Counted from the stretch's first letter, positions 1 to 12,871 are shown. The stretch is DNA of 64,000 nucleotides from Eleginops maclovinus (GCF_036324505.1 NC_086361.1:6761828-6825827), one strand, 5' to 3'. Program-made: numbers and translations. The notes: a model not told the origin generated them from the letters alone.

Positions 1-3000
1 AAAACGTATTTGTCCTAAGGTTTTAAAATAAACTGTACTTTAGGTCTCAAGACCCCCTTAAGATTTTGTAAAAAAGTTAGCTTTATGTTGTTGTTTTTTG
101 CATTTAACAGTTTATTTTTTCAGATTCACATATGGATGATTTTTTTAAGGATATCTTGACAATTTTTGATATGTCATTGCCCTCAAGATTTATATGGATT
201 ATGCACTTGTGAATAATCAGTGAAATCCGACATAAATAGTGTGTGAAACTAAGAAAAGCTGAGGTCAGAACTTCAAAAATATTTAATAACATTATTTAAA
301 AGTGCAGCAAATATATTGAATTTCTGTATAAAGTCAATATATTGATGTAATTTTTTTATACCATGTCAAAATGTCATAAGTTGGCATCAAAGGTCAATAG
401 GTCACCTGGGACTAGTTTACAGAAAATTCACAACTTTAGATAGATTTGCAAGCATCATCTAGCCAGTATCGGACTACTGCAGATGTGGAACAAGTACTCA
501 TACTTTACTGTGTAATAATACAAAATCTTAAGTACAAAAATAACTGGTTTCAGAGGTGCTGCAGCATTTTGAACACTAAAGCATATAAACATGTCACAGT
601 AGAGACACACAATATAGGAACCTGGAAAGGTGGTCCTGAGTCCTGGATCGTGAGTCGTGCCTGTTAAGAAGATGGACCTTTATTGATCCCCCGAAGGGGA
701 AATTCAGTTTTCCACTCAGTTTTCTATACAGTACATGCACATGCAGTTGCCAAGTTACATACAGTACAGTTTACATAAAATACACACAGTTATATGGACA
801 CATGCACATCCATTTTGAGAGGATCCAGAGCGGAGTGCTAGCCATCCTAGCCAGCGCCAGGGAGCAGTTGGGGGTTTGGTGCCTTGCTCAAGGGCACCTC
901 GGCCATGGCCCAGGAGGTGAACTGGCTCCTTTCCAGTCCCAGTCCACACTCCGTATTTCCTGGTTCGATCGGGATGTGGACCGGTCGACCCTTCGGTCCA
1001 AAATCCAAGTCCCTACCGAACACTGTCACCCCCCTGTTGCTGTGGTCATGAGTTCTGGATCACGAGTTGTGCCTGTTGCTGTGGTCCTGACTCCTGGATC
1101 CTGAGTCGTGCTTGTTGCTCTGGTCCTTGGTCGTGGATCCTGAGGTTGCTGTGATTGATTGATTGATTGAAGTTGGGAAAAAGGATATTAGAAGACAGAG
1201 GTTTCATCTAACTGCTTGTTTTTAATTGACAAAAAATATAAAATGATTTAAAACAAAAAAGCTGCAAATTCTCCATTTTAATGAGCTGTAATGTGCATAT
1301 TGTTTGCCTTTTTTTCCTTGATAAATGAAGGAGATGATCTTATAGCAGATTGGCTTGACGATAGATAGCACATGTAGGTAATTATAAAGGGAAATATGTC
1401 AGCCTCTTCACCATTACGGAGGATGGGACAAACACTTTGCATATGATGCTTCTCCAAAACAACACAACCAAGTATCATTTTTCACAGCTATGTTGACTGA
1501 TTACAATACACACCAATCATTTTATGTGCAAGCCTCATTTAGAAATGCTGTAAGCAGTAATTCTGTGACTTCATGCATGAGCTCAGATAAGACAAATCCA
1601 TTAAAAAGTAAAAAAGAACAGAGAGAACATCCTCCTAAATGAAGCCGATTTAATGGGCTTCATTTTAGGATGAGGTTGTTCTTGTTGATTCACTGTGATC
1701 ATTTCAAGGAAAACAACAATAAAAGTAATAAGCAGACACATATCACATCTGTGTGGGATCTCAGACGCAAAAGCCCGGAGGAAAACAAAATGTAAATTTC
1801 TAATTTCAATGTTTCATCAATCACGAATTGATGCGTAAGAAGATAAATTAAATGTGGTTTGGATCGCAGCCTCTTTGGATTAAAGAGGAAAAAGCAAAGC
1901 TATGGGCTAAAAAGAGAAGAAAAAAAACAACCACACAAAGATTCATTTTGAAAATATTCTTTAATTTTTCCCTGATAACTTTGATGCTGATGGCATCTCA
2001 GAGACAAATAACAATTCTGTACAACCCAGCAAAACCAACAAAGTGTTTCTGCTTTTTAAATGTGATGGTTAAAGAAGAGTCCAGTGATGTTTTAGTAGAA
2101 AAGGAAAGATCAAAGATGATAAGACGCATGAAACAATCATCACATATTACCTTAAGAGTCCGGTATCAAGGACTTTCTTCAGAACAATGATAAATGTTGA
2201 GGCTTGAATGTGCTGCATGGTGATGGCACCATGAAACATTTAACAAACAGTGCTGTGATCCCAAACTGGATAATATCTAGAAGAGAGTTTGATGTCTTTG
2301 AGGCAATGTAAATGAGACATATTTCAGATTTACAAAGAGCTGTTAGTAATGTGGTTATCAATATACAAAGATTGTTTGTCAAATATCAGATTTATTTGGT
2401 CAAGTGATGATTAGTCTATTCGAATTCTGAAAGTTGTGAGGAATGCCCATGAGCATCCAGAGGTGCTATTTTTAAAGTTGGATGTTTTTATCTGACAGAA
2501 CTCAACAATATAAAATATACAATGATTTAAAAACACTTGGCGGTGTTCCTTTTACTCCTGTTTTTATTATTTGTGGATTGCTATTTAATAAAATTTAGTT
2601 TAAACTGTTCCTCTTTTGTTATGCATTTCTGGTAACCATTCAAAAGGAAAACTGGAAATGTTCCTTTTTAATAAATTGTAGCATGCATTTTTGGGGCCTT
2701 TTTGCTGATAAATGAATATTTTTTCTTCTGCGGGATTGATAGAAAGTTGTCCATTGACAGTGTCAGAACTTTATGTAACAGCCATCTGAGTAATTGACAG
2801 TAAATATTGGCTTTTCTTTTCTGAAAGTTGTCACACTGCCAATCCTCCCAATTAAAAAGTAGCACTTAGAGACATTTCACATTTTGAGCACATGTGTAAC
2901 TGCAGTGTGGGAATATATCCTTTCACTTTCACATGAAGCTGAGCACAAAGAGGAGCGTTAACACAGCAACACTTAGCTGGAGACAATGTGAGGAAGATGG

Positions 3001-3930
3001 TTGAGATAAGACATAAAAAAAAACACATTTAAATATCTTAAAAAGCTCAAAGTCTAAGAGACAAAAAACATATGCAACATGTGACGACACATACAAAACA
3101 CAAACACAATTTACTGAGATCGAAAAGAAAACCTAACTCATCTCCTTTCACATAAAAATAAACACTCTGTACGATGTAATAGGCTTCCTTGTTAAGTTCT
3201 ATATAGTTGATATTGTAGTACTGCAATGAAGTGGTGTTTCCTCATAATACAAAACAAATGCTGGGTATTTTCACTGTAATGTTGTGAAACGCTCAAAGTG
3301 CATTTATCACACAAGACTATGGATCTCACAGAACACTTTGTTGGGTCTCACTTGTAAGATTGTAAGATATAATCAACTAAATTAAAAAGAAACTGATCCC
3401 AACCAGTTATCAGACGTCCTCTTCCTTCTTCCGTGACAGCGTTTTGACAGCTACTCACATGCAGAGCGCTACAGAGAAAAACATTTGAATCGACTGTGCT
3501 GTAACCAATCATTTGTCTTATTAGACATTACAAGTTTTTAAAAAAAAAATACATTTTTTCTTATTTTATTGCTCGAGAATCTACATTTCCTCCACTTTCC
3601 TGTCCCTTGAACAGACTGCAGGCCTACCATAGCGGTATCAAAAATAAACGCTTATTTACACAGCACCAGCCCAGACCATTTTTTATAAACATTATCATTA
3701 TCTGAACAGCTCAGTCAGAACTATCATGAAAAGGAGTTAAACGCCTTAAAGATGCGGTTTAAAAAAATACAGTTTTTGTCCGTTTAAGTCAGATTTAAAT
3801 AATAGAAAAGGTGCTTTAGAGAATTTGGAGATTTTGTATTTCATTCTAACTCAAGCTGCAGATATGTATACAATTACAGTTCAGTCAGGAGGAACGTGTC
3901 CACTTTGAGAGGTCAGTAGTGTGAGGAGAC
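1..3930. other. Intergenic region downstream of tcf19
   Basis: No supported gene. It contains the 39-bp minisatellite with its inserted repeat (631-1147), a short (GATT)n tract (about 1153-1170) and an imperfect hairpin (1629-1673). The rest is AT-rich unique-looking sequence in which I see nothing further. All open frames are short and lack splice-supported continuation. Confidence 0.6.
631..1147. repeat. 39-bp minisatellite interrupted by an interspersed repeat
   Basis: Tandem copies of a 39-bp unit (GCTGTGGTCCTGAGTCCTGG...) occupy 1039-1077 and 1078-1116, with a partial third copy at 1117-1147. A further copy stands alone at 631-665. The roughly 370 bp between (666-1038) is a different sequence: a fish retro-repeat of the type carrying TTGATCCCCCGAAGGGGAAA and CTTGCTCAAGGGCACCTCGG. 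The layout implies that the repeat inserted into the array. Confidence 0.7.
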
Positions 3931-3932
3931 AA

Positions 3933-3971
3933 AAACGGCTCACTGACAGTGATTTCATCAGTGAGCCGTTT
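3933..3971. other. Perfect 14-bp stem-loop downstream of tcf19
   Basis: Arms 3933-3946 (AAACGGCTCACTGA) and 3958-3971 are exact reverse complements around an 11-nt loop. A minus-strand AATAAA sits beside it at 3979-3984, so the hairpin could lie at a distal tcf19 poly(A) site. It could equally be a relic of a palindromic element. No mature RNA can be inferred from sequence alone. Confidence 0.6.
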
Positions 3972-4747
3972 GTGTCCGTTTATTCAGTTAAATCATCAGA
4001 TGATATTTCATGAAATTTCCCTGGTAATGAGTGCTCCCTAAGCAGCAGCCACACTGTCAGCCTGACGTCTTCTGACAGCAGCTGCAAACACACTCCAGCG
4101 GCTGCTTCTACCTTCCAACATTTGATTGTCCTCCCTCAAGCGCCACAATTGAAGTCTGCCGACACATTTCCTGCCGTTGAATTGTCTTGAAACAACATAC
4201 GCTGATTCCCAGACAGCTGCTGCCACGCAGGAGAGCTGCACTCCAAATATTTCATAGATTGTATTATTTTTGGCCATCCAAACTGCTTAAATGCCCACTG
4301 AAGGTCCTTTCTGCCCTGAAAAATCGCCGCTAAAACAGTGAAGGTGGCAGACATCCGATAAAGTTTAATGTGTTTAGACCTCAGCCTCTGGTCAGCGACA
4401 CTGAGCGCACTCCGAAACATTTCATCATGTTTCCCGCCCTGACGCACCTCTCCAGGCATTCAAAGGCGTAATGAAATCCCGCCTGAGACACTTCATTAGA
4501 GTTTATTCTCCGAAGACTGAGCCCTGAAACTGAGCAGACAGCCGGTTCATGGAGCAGCCGTCTGGCTTTTAGAAATGCTCAAACTTGGGACATCAGGAAG
4601 GAGTAATCAAGGGACTTTTTCCCACCATTAGCATCTTTAATGAGATGATTTCCGCGGGTGTGGCTAAAGGAAATAAACATTTATATGGGGTAGATGTGGA
4701 AAACTGGGGCAATTGATTTGAAAAGTTCCCCCCCCCCCCCCACACAC

Positions 4748-7700
4748 TCAGCAACAGCCGCAGTGGAAGTCTGCATTGGGGTCCTTCAGCAGCTTCTTGC
4801 GGTCCACATGCAGACAGTCGATGTGGTACCAGGAGTCACACACATCGCACTGGATCCACTGCACTGTGTCCTGCTGCGGGAGGCGGCAGCGGGGGGCCGC
4901 GCAAGGCTCCACCGCTCCATTTGTCGTCTCCTCCTCTTCCTCCTCGTCATCGTCGTCCTCATCGGAGGAGGAAGAGGAGGAGCCCGAGGAGGAGGAGGCA
5001 GAGGAGGTGGAAGAGGAGGACGAGGAGGATGGAGAGGGAAGGGAAGGCCGGGGAGGAAGCGGGTGTTTTCTGGGCCGGCCCCGTCGCTTACTGCGAGGAG
5101 AGAAGAAAAAGGAAAGGAAGGAAGTGAAGGAAGAGATCGTTAGGGGTGTTTTTAAATGAGCTGAGGTTTACTAACATGAGCAACACTTGTAAATATGTGG
5201 ACTTTGTTGGATAAGAAAGGTAAACACGGCCCCGGCCGTGGCGCAACTGGCTGGGGCACCTGCACCGTACGCTGGCGACCCAGGTTCCATTCCCGACCCG
5301 TGGTCCTTTCCGGATCCCAGCCCGACTCTCTGTCCCACTTTCCTGTCACTCTCCACTGTCCTATCTGATTAAAGGCAAAAAGCCCCCAAAAAATATCTAC
5401 AAATTAAAAAGTGAAAGGCTCAGTTTCATTCTGAGTCAACAGACTGACACGGGGAATATCTTTATTCATACTGATACAACTCATAGTGTTAAACACGTTT
5501 TATCCATTTCTTATGGCTGTTCTAAGTTTTAGAACAATTTGCCCCTTTTTTTCTTAACTTTCTCGTGTTTGTTGATATTTTTGTTCCGTTCATTGAACAT
5601 TAAGCTATATTATACTTCTTATGTTTATTTTAATACTTTATTCTTTAAAAATTTTTATTTGCGCCATATGTTAAAATAATCATTTTAATTATATATTTTT
5701 AATATACCTTAAATGAGGAACTGACATCAAACCCAAATTCCCCTTGGATAATTGAATATAGATACTATTCCCAAATTCAGAACCAAACATTCCTGGTAAT
5801 TAACAAAGACTGTGTAAGATGGTAAGATGTAAGATCCTAAAGAGACTTTGGGGCCTCCTGGTGGTGGTAGGACAAACAAACGTAATATCCACCAACAAGA
5901 AGGGATTCCTGCACCTCCTCCCTGATGTCTCACCTTGCTGGGTGGTGGAATCTGTTGAACTGCACCCTGCCTCTCTCTTCGGCGCAGATCCTCATTGAGG
6001 GCGAGGCCAGGCTGTACTTCTCCCCTCCCACCACCAGGGGGGAGAACACGGGGGAGCTGAGGGCCCTCCGCCTACCCCTCTGCGGCACCGGAGCGCAGTG
6101 TGCAGACTTCTGCTGGCGGAACGCTGCGATGTTGCCGTGCATCACCGTCTGGACACGCTGCACCGTGTGCACTTCCTGTTTGTGGGCGGCGGGGTGGGAG
6201 AAGGACGCCTGGAGGAGGTGCTGGTTCAGGCGGCTGTTGGTCATGGCGCCGTGGAAACTGCCAATGGTCCTGATGCCAGCGGGGAAGGGCTTGGCCTCAA
6301 GGGGGCGCCGGATGTCGGTGTGGGTCTTTGGCTGCATCGGCAGAGGGGGTGGACTGAAGGTCTCCGACTCGGACTTGTAGAGCCGCCGCCGCTTCTTCGC
6401 CCTCGACCTCTGTCCGTCCTCCACAGCTCCTGTTAGAGCTGGACATTAAATATGATGACTGTGAGCACATCTACAGATAAACACTGTAACCCCACTGATC
6501 GATTCATTCACGTGTTCAGCTCTTTTCTGCTGTTATAAGAATGTTTCGTTTTCGGTCTGGATAAAAACAAATTCACTATTGAAGTATCAGGGTTTTATCT
6601 AAACCGGGGAACAGGGGTGCAGTGCCCTCTAACTTTTCGATTTAAAATGTTAAAGTGATGCCAGAAAACGATATTTCTGTTCATCAAAAAAAAGGTACAA
6701 TTACTCCCAAAATATGAAAATCGTGTCAAATAGAGCGTCAGACGGCAGAGATGGCTTTGTCTTTATGGAACTCTGAATAAAAAGGGGATGGATGTCCGGC
6801 AGCAGGCTTACACTGAAACTGTGATTTCTGAATTAGATCGTTTCTTTTACTCTCCTTTTTTCTGAAGAGGAAGTAAAGAAACCGTAACTCGGGACTTATT
6901 TGTTGTTCGAGGTGCAATATACAACTCAGCAGCTTTAAGACACGAAGACATTCATTGTCCGCTTCGCTCTGATGCAGTGGGGCATATTTTAAGTGACGTT
7001 AGCGCCTTCATACTATAATTTTCTGGAAAACCCCAAGTATTGTTGCATAAGAAAAGAAAAGAAAACTTGATTGATCATTAATTACTTGTTGATTAATGAA
7101 ATAAATGCATTTAAATGTTAATTTGATGTTGAGTTCAAATGTAACTAAGCAGACTAATAATAGTTCGCATGACAAGAGGCTAACAAGGTTCTTTTCGTTT
7201 ATATGTAATGTTTGTTTTGCGCCAAGCATTAAGGACATTTTGAGTTATCGAAAAGCAACTCGCATTAATTTACTATTGTAGACATATTATGGGAGCAAAT
7301 CGGGGTTAAATATCTTGCTCAAGGACACTGAGGTAAAGGAAACTGGTTAAAAGATGTCTGTTTACCGTGTTAATGTTGAGTGTGTGTATGCACCTTTATT
7401 AACCGGCCTGGGATACTTAACATACAAAACTATTTTAAAAGCTATGAAAAACGTAGCATTGGGTTCTACAGATCTGGAACCTCCAATGTTTGCAGAGCTC
7501 AGTGCGGATTTATTAAGGCGTTATGCTGAGCGTTACCTCCTCGACTCCTGGGCTCATCGGAGCTGTCGTCCTCCAGCAGCACCGTGTGAGCCGACTTCCT
7601 GCGGCTCCTGGAGGTCGGCTGCAGGGACTTTGACGAAGGCACTGAAGCTGCTGAGAAGGATGGAGGCGTGGAGGGCGGGAGCAGAGAGGACATGCCCACG

Positions 7701-10700
7701 GCCAGAGGGGGGGAGTAGGAGGAGCCGGGGTCCGAGGCAGTGCCCTCATTGCTGTGGCTCCTCTTGAAGGTCCAGGCGCTGCCCTTCATCTTGCTCAGAC
7801 TGCCGATAGAGTTGAGGATGACGGTGGAGCGGTTGATGGACAGCTTGGACAGGTCCAGGTTGGCGGCTGTCTTGCGTTCCTGGTTCGTTCTGATCCGGTT
7901 CTGAAGGTCGGAGGAGAAGGTGCCCGCCTAGGAGACAACGTACAGACATCAGAACTTTATGCAGTAAAGGCAAACATCCATCGGGTGCTTCTATTGTTTG
8001 TCAGAGTTTCAAACAGAGTCATGGCATTTTAATGCGTCAGTTATATTTTTCTGCACTTCATGAAGGAGAAAGTTTGTAATTAAAGTGCAAAAGATGAAAA
8101 CATCTGATCTTTAAAACAGAGAGGACCTTTTCTGCCTTAGCTATTCTGTCCATGGCATTTTGAACGTGCATTTTCCCATTATTACAGCTTCACAATGACT
8201 GCACTGCTGAAGCATAGGCAGCAAAGATTAAGAAACTCTTGACAATAAATCCCTTTAAAGACCCAAAACAACAATGTATGCTTGTCTCAATTATGTTCCA
8301 CATACCCAAGAACAAGGCCTTGGTTCCAACGTTTTCAAACAGTCATTTCAAATCTCCAATAACAGTTCATTTTTATTGGGACATTTTAGGTGGACTGATA
8401 CCTATTTAGTGTCTTGGTAGTGAGTATTCACTCAAAATAAACAAAAGTGGCTGTGTTCAATTCAAAATACAGAATATGACCAGATTAGTCTTTTTTTTCA
8501 TCTGAATGCGGCTAAACTAAGTGACATCAGCTTGCTGAGCATGCAGGATTGTCTTTAGGGAAAACATTTAGGCTATTTTCGATGTGCATCTGTACTCATT
8601 TTGGAGAGGCACACAAGCCTGCGATAGCTTTGGGAAAAAAAGTGCAATTTATAACTGACTGTGCTTTTAGAGGGAGATGAGGCATCATTATAAATCTGAA
8701 CCAGCACAGATTCCGGGAGATAAAGAGCCGGCTATCTGTGCTGAAACTGACCTTAAATAAAAAACAGACATTACCTTTGGAATCGTGATGGCATCGAAGT
8801 CTAGCGGGCGAACTTTGACCTTCTGAAAGAGGAAGTAGAACTCGGGGCTCCCTGGAGCAGACTGGTCCCCGAAGGTCAGGGTGTCCCCGTCCGAGAGCTC
8901 CCACTGGACGCCGGGCTGGAGGCGGACCTCGTTCACCCAGGTGCCTAGCAACGCAAGAGGAGAGGATTTTTTTTTTAATACAATCTGCTGACACTTGTTA
9001 CCCCTCCATATAAACTCTCATTGGGCCACATTGACATGTACGTGATGTGGGGGGGGGGGGGGGGTCATCTGGGGACAAATCTTTACAAAATCTTAGTTTA
9101 AATATGAACAAACAAGACAGAAAGCAGGGCTCCAAATGAAGTCATCAGTTTCCTGTGTTTAGGGAAATGCAAAACGGCCTTAGACTTAGCATAGAGGAGC
9201 TGGAAGACAACGAGGCAATCAAAAGGCCACAAGAGCACAGCCCACAATGAGGAATGCACAGTGAATACTAACGTTTAATCGCAGGAATGGAAAATATGTG
9301 AAACAGAGTGTGAAATTACTAGGAGAGTTAGGCAGTGAGAGTGCAGTCCATCAGCCCTAAGTGAAGAGCTTACTTCCTCCCTTGTACCGATTCAGGTTTC
9401 ACTAAAGACTGTCAGCCATCTGAGGCGGTGAGAGGCTGTGTTTTTGACTTTCCTGTACATAAGATGCAGCTCGTTTCCCTCTGGTCTACTCTTGGTGCTC
9501 CGTAGGCTTGAATTTGGTCCTTATTTCTGCTGATCTATGTTATGCTCTGATAGTTTTCGACCGCCTGGGACTGAATGAACTGGACATTTCCTTATTAGCT
9601 AAACATTTCCAACGAACTGTACGTTCATTCTTCTTTTAAAACTTGTGAATCTGTACAATGTTTCTTTATCCAAACAGTCATCCCGATTGTCTCAGCCCTA
9701 TTTTGAAGCGTTATTCTTCTTCGATTGCTGCTGTATAACCTGTTCAACTGGTTATCGATAATATGTACCTCTCAGTCCGTCCCTCTTTAGGATATGACAC
9801 AAATTCATGTCTTATTTTCAAATTGTAGTATGGGATATTCCGTATCATCATTTTGATCACATACATCCTGGTAATAAATACTAAATGTATGTACAAATGC
9901 AGAGGCATCACACAGGAGCGGAGACTTCACTGAATGGTTATATGTGTGAAAATGATCACCTGACGTACCCCAGGAGAGCTCACATGGGAGATTAAGGATA
10001 GATGTGTTCAAACGGTACTCTCTAACAGCATCATGAACACTTAATGAGGACATCTGTTTAAGCAGGAGCTGCTCTGTTGCCCAACAACTCTCAAATACAC
10101 TAACAGTGTTTCCCACATATAGACTTTACTTGGGCGGGCCGCCCAGGTATATTAACGGCCGCCAAAGTATATTTCGCGACCCATTTAGGTTTTTTGGGGT
10201 ATTTTTTAATCCGTCTGCGAGCACGACGACATCCGCGATCGATTAACTAGTGGACAATGATCTCCTCGCTCTATTCCTCCTGTACCTGTTCACTCTGCTA
10301 TCGTGTGTAGGGTCTGCTAACAAGCAACAAAACAGAAAGGGAGACCTTACGAGAAAAAGACAAGAGGACGTTGGAATTACCTCAGAAAACGCGGACACTT
10401 AAAAGGTAAAGCATTACCCCCCCCCCCCCTCACATCACAAAATAAGTGCAATAGTTTCTTTAACTTGTTTACACGATTTAGGATCTGTATTAATCTAAAT
10501 GTGCCTAGTTTAGCATCAAATTTGCAGCTCTATTTCCCCCGTCGGCCAATCTGTGTCTTTGAAACGCTTGTATTTATTAAGATACACAGTGAAGAAATCA
10601 AGTGTGTGTGTGTGTGTGTGTTTGAATGTGTTTCCCCGTAATGGGATTTGTGTTTCTTGTAAGCGGGTGTGTAACTTTCTCTTCCACAATGACTGTAGAA

Positions 10701-11302
10701 GAGGGGTGTGTCAGTGTGAGAGAGTCAGTTTGTACTTTGGCACAATTTGAAGTGAATTATAAAAAAGGTGAAATAGTCAGCACCAGCTATTCTTTGTGTT
10801 ACTGGTCTATGGACTTTCTTTTTTTTTTTAAATAGCGCGTTTTTTCTCATTGCCTTGAAGATTTCATTCTTAATAAAGCCTTCCATTCAATTGATTTTAA
10901 GCTCACAGATATTTTACGGTTATTTCTCCCATTTGTCAGGTACATTGAATTCTTCCCAGACGCAATGACTGCCACGTTTTATTATTTTTAAAATCCTGGT
11001 GTAAGAGTGTGTGACTCAGCGCTTTTCTCACCATGACTGCTCCTGTCCTTGACGTGGACCATCCAGCCTTCCTCCTGCGGCGCCACATCACCTTCCCCTG
11101 CCTCCCTCTCTGCGTGCAGCTCAGCGTGGATCCGTGACACCGAGGTGGAGTCAAGCGTGACGTCACACAGCTCCGCCGCCCGGCCCAGCCTGAACACTGA
11201 GTGGCTCAGCGCCGGCCTGAATGTGTACAGGTCCCTCGCCGAGTCCCCTGCAGACGACCCGATCCGCAGCAACTGGAAGCACGGCTGCACCCCGCACAGC
11301 AT
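4748..11302 (-). CDS. tcf19: Transcription factor 19 (FHA + AT-hook + PHD finger), 5 coding exons
   Basis: Coding exons in transcript order are 11302-11032, 8944-8775, 7927-7537, 6429-5934 and 5090-4748. All introns are GT-AG, phases agree and the total is 1671 nt (556 aa). Residues about 8-125 form an FHA phosphopeptide-binding domain with the LGR motif (39-41), SRIH (56-59) and GTWVN (91-95). The wording closely follows human TCF19 (CFQLLRIG, ILNSIGSLSK, RKSAHTVL). An AT-hook (KRRGRPRKH, from residue 444) is followed by a Ser-rich tract and an Asp/Glu tract. A C-terminal PHD finger occupies about 501-556, with ligands C506, C511, C524, C527, H532, C535, C553 and C556. The family is nuclear, reads chromatin and rises at G1/S. 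Human TCF19 is about 345 aa; the fish protein is longer through exons 3-4. A splice-acceptor-like CAG ends 2 nt before the ATG, so an upstream non-coding exon is likely. AATAAA on the minus strand at 4502-4507 could end the transcript. Confidence 0.95.
5228..5395 (+). mobile_element. tRNA-derived SINE, copy 1 (in tcf19 intron 4)
   Basis: A tRNA-like head carries an A-box-like TGGCGCAACTGG and a slightly altered B box GGTTCCATTCC. A tRNA-unrelated body ends in an A-rich tail. It is nearly identical over its length to the copy at 27898-28069. I see no clear target-site duplication, which suggests an older insertion than copy 2. Confidence 0.75.
9050..9064. repeat. Poly-G tract in tcf19 intron 1
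   Basis: A homopolymer of about 15 G lies between tcf19 coding exons 1 and 2. The remainder of introns 1-3 shows no other gene-like content. Confidence 0.8.
10092..10440 (+). mobile_element. hAT-like non-autonomous fragment in tcf19 intron 1
   Basis: The left end reads CAGTGTTTCCCACATATAG, like the CAGTG-type termini of a common fish hAT-like repeat. It is followed by a GC-rich inverted motif (GGGCGGGCCGCCCAGG) and CpG-rich sequence. The right end is not recognisable near the poly-C tract at about 10420-10430. There is no transposase frame. Assignment is from memory of the repeat's appearance. Confidence 0.4.
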
Positions 11303-12685
11303 GTCTGAAGGGTATGATTGTCTGCCACCTCTGAACCCCCCCCTGACCACACCCAGAGGCCACACAATATATGTGACAGGCCCTGAGTTACAGGAGGCTG
11401 AGATCCATTGTGGGATACACAATTTGCTGGTGGACAGAAGTTAAATCAAAGGCATTTGAACAAACACAAATCTACAAAATCAAATATTCTAAGCACAGGC
11501 CCGGTTACAGGCAGGTGCAGTCGCTTTGAGCAACAGGTGTTTGCGTTAGTATGGAAAGCAGATGCCTTGTTGTGCCCTGCCGTGAATACATGAATAAATA
11601 ATGAGGATATGGAGCCTTGTGTAAGCTGGTGAAGTGTGGAAATGAGCTACTGCACTCTGGCATGAGCTCAAACTCAAACAGATTAAATCCTCCGTGGAGA
11701 GGAGGCTGTAAGGAGATGGAGCTTTAGTAATGTGGACAGCCTGCGTGTTACCGCTAAATGGGAAAGGTGCATTAAATATTAAAATCATGAAAAGCAAACC
11801 TGCCATAGAACCTTGACAGCCTTGACTTTTAGCCTGAGTTCTGACGTTAAATATTTCCAGGGTTGAAGAGCTGTCATCTGAGCCTGTGTGTAAGTGTGTG
11901 TGTGAGATTAAAATCCCAGGCTCCTGACATCAGCCGTCTAACAGGTGACAAAGGCTGTCTGATCTGAAAAGAAACGGAAATAGTTATAGAAAAAGGAAAA
12001 AAAGAAAATACATTTGCTAAATTGCTCTACTTAGTGTGTGAAAAACATCTTTATAGATATGACTTCCTTGACACTTCAGACGCCACATAAAACATGTTTC
12101 ATTACAGGCTGACGTTAAATTGAACTAATGTCACACCGAGGTAAAAACATCAGATGCTTCTTTAACAACAGAAACATGAAACATTCAGCTTCCTTTTGTG
12201 ATCTTTAGCGTTCTGCAATGTGCACCGCATGCCGCATCAGCTGCATGTAGACATATCATGGGATCACCGCACAAAGCAAGAAGCAATAACCATGAGAAAT
12301 CAACGGAATGTCAAGTAAAACCTCGTTTAAAAAACAATTACTGCATATATCCTGATATAATCTGCAAATGTACTTAAAATTGCATCGATAAGTGTTACAT
12401 TGAGATTAAAAGATCAACGAGGTATCGTAGTCCTGGTTTTTAGCTTGTCAGTCAGAAACAGGATCAAGCTAGCTGACGTTAGTTCCTTGTAGGACGGAAT
12501 GAAAGTCAAAGCTGCCACTTACAACAATGACATTCCCTTTTTTTGTGAATTATTCCTCAACCCACTGCCGAAGAAACACCGTCGACTGCTCCACCAGAGG
12601 CTTCAGCTCATGAACTTTGAATAAAATGTTTGGTTTCTGCAGGTTTTTATCGCCGTTGTTCGCTTGGCTCGGTGCAGCTTTTCAC

Positions 12686-12790
12686 CTCCTGTCCTCCCGG
12701 GAGGAAGTGCTTTGAAATTTGGCGCGCCACTCCCGGGGCTTCCTTGCGCGTGAACCCCACGTCATGTCCTGCTCCGCCTTCATTGGCTGA
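12686..12790 (-). promoter_or_regulatory. Candidate tcf19 promoter with CCAAT, E2F-like and CHR-like sites
   Basis: This GC-rich block lies upstream of the tcf19 coding start. Read on the minus strand it has a CCAAT box (ATTGG on plus at 12782-12786), a CRE-like ATGACGT (12759-12765), an E2F-type site TTTGGCGC (12718-12725, inside a GGCGCGCC palindrome) and a CHR-like TTTGAA (12711-12716). A candidate donor (CAGGAG|GTGAAA) lies at 12686/12685, which would pair with the acceptor at 11305-11307 to make a 5' UTR intron. The site combination suits a cell-cycle gene. Assignment to tcf19 is inferred from position and orientation; no other gene start is visible nearby. Confidence 0.45.
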
Positions 12791-12871
12791 GTGCCTGGGC
12801 GCCTTCAGCGGGAACTGGAGGGCTGAGGGCACCAGTCACAGAGCTGCTGAACAGCTTAGTGGAGGAATAAA

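Noticed and set aside
4136..4459. 107-codon minus-strand frame downstream of tcf19
   Set aside because: No recognisable family, no conserved features, and probably within or after the tcf19 3' UTR.
4694..5159. Plus-strand frames encoding Gly/Arg- or Glu-rich proteins
   Set aside because: They are the complement of the Ser/Asp/Glu-rich exon 5 of tcf19; low complexity and no splice context.
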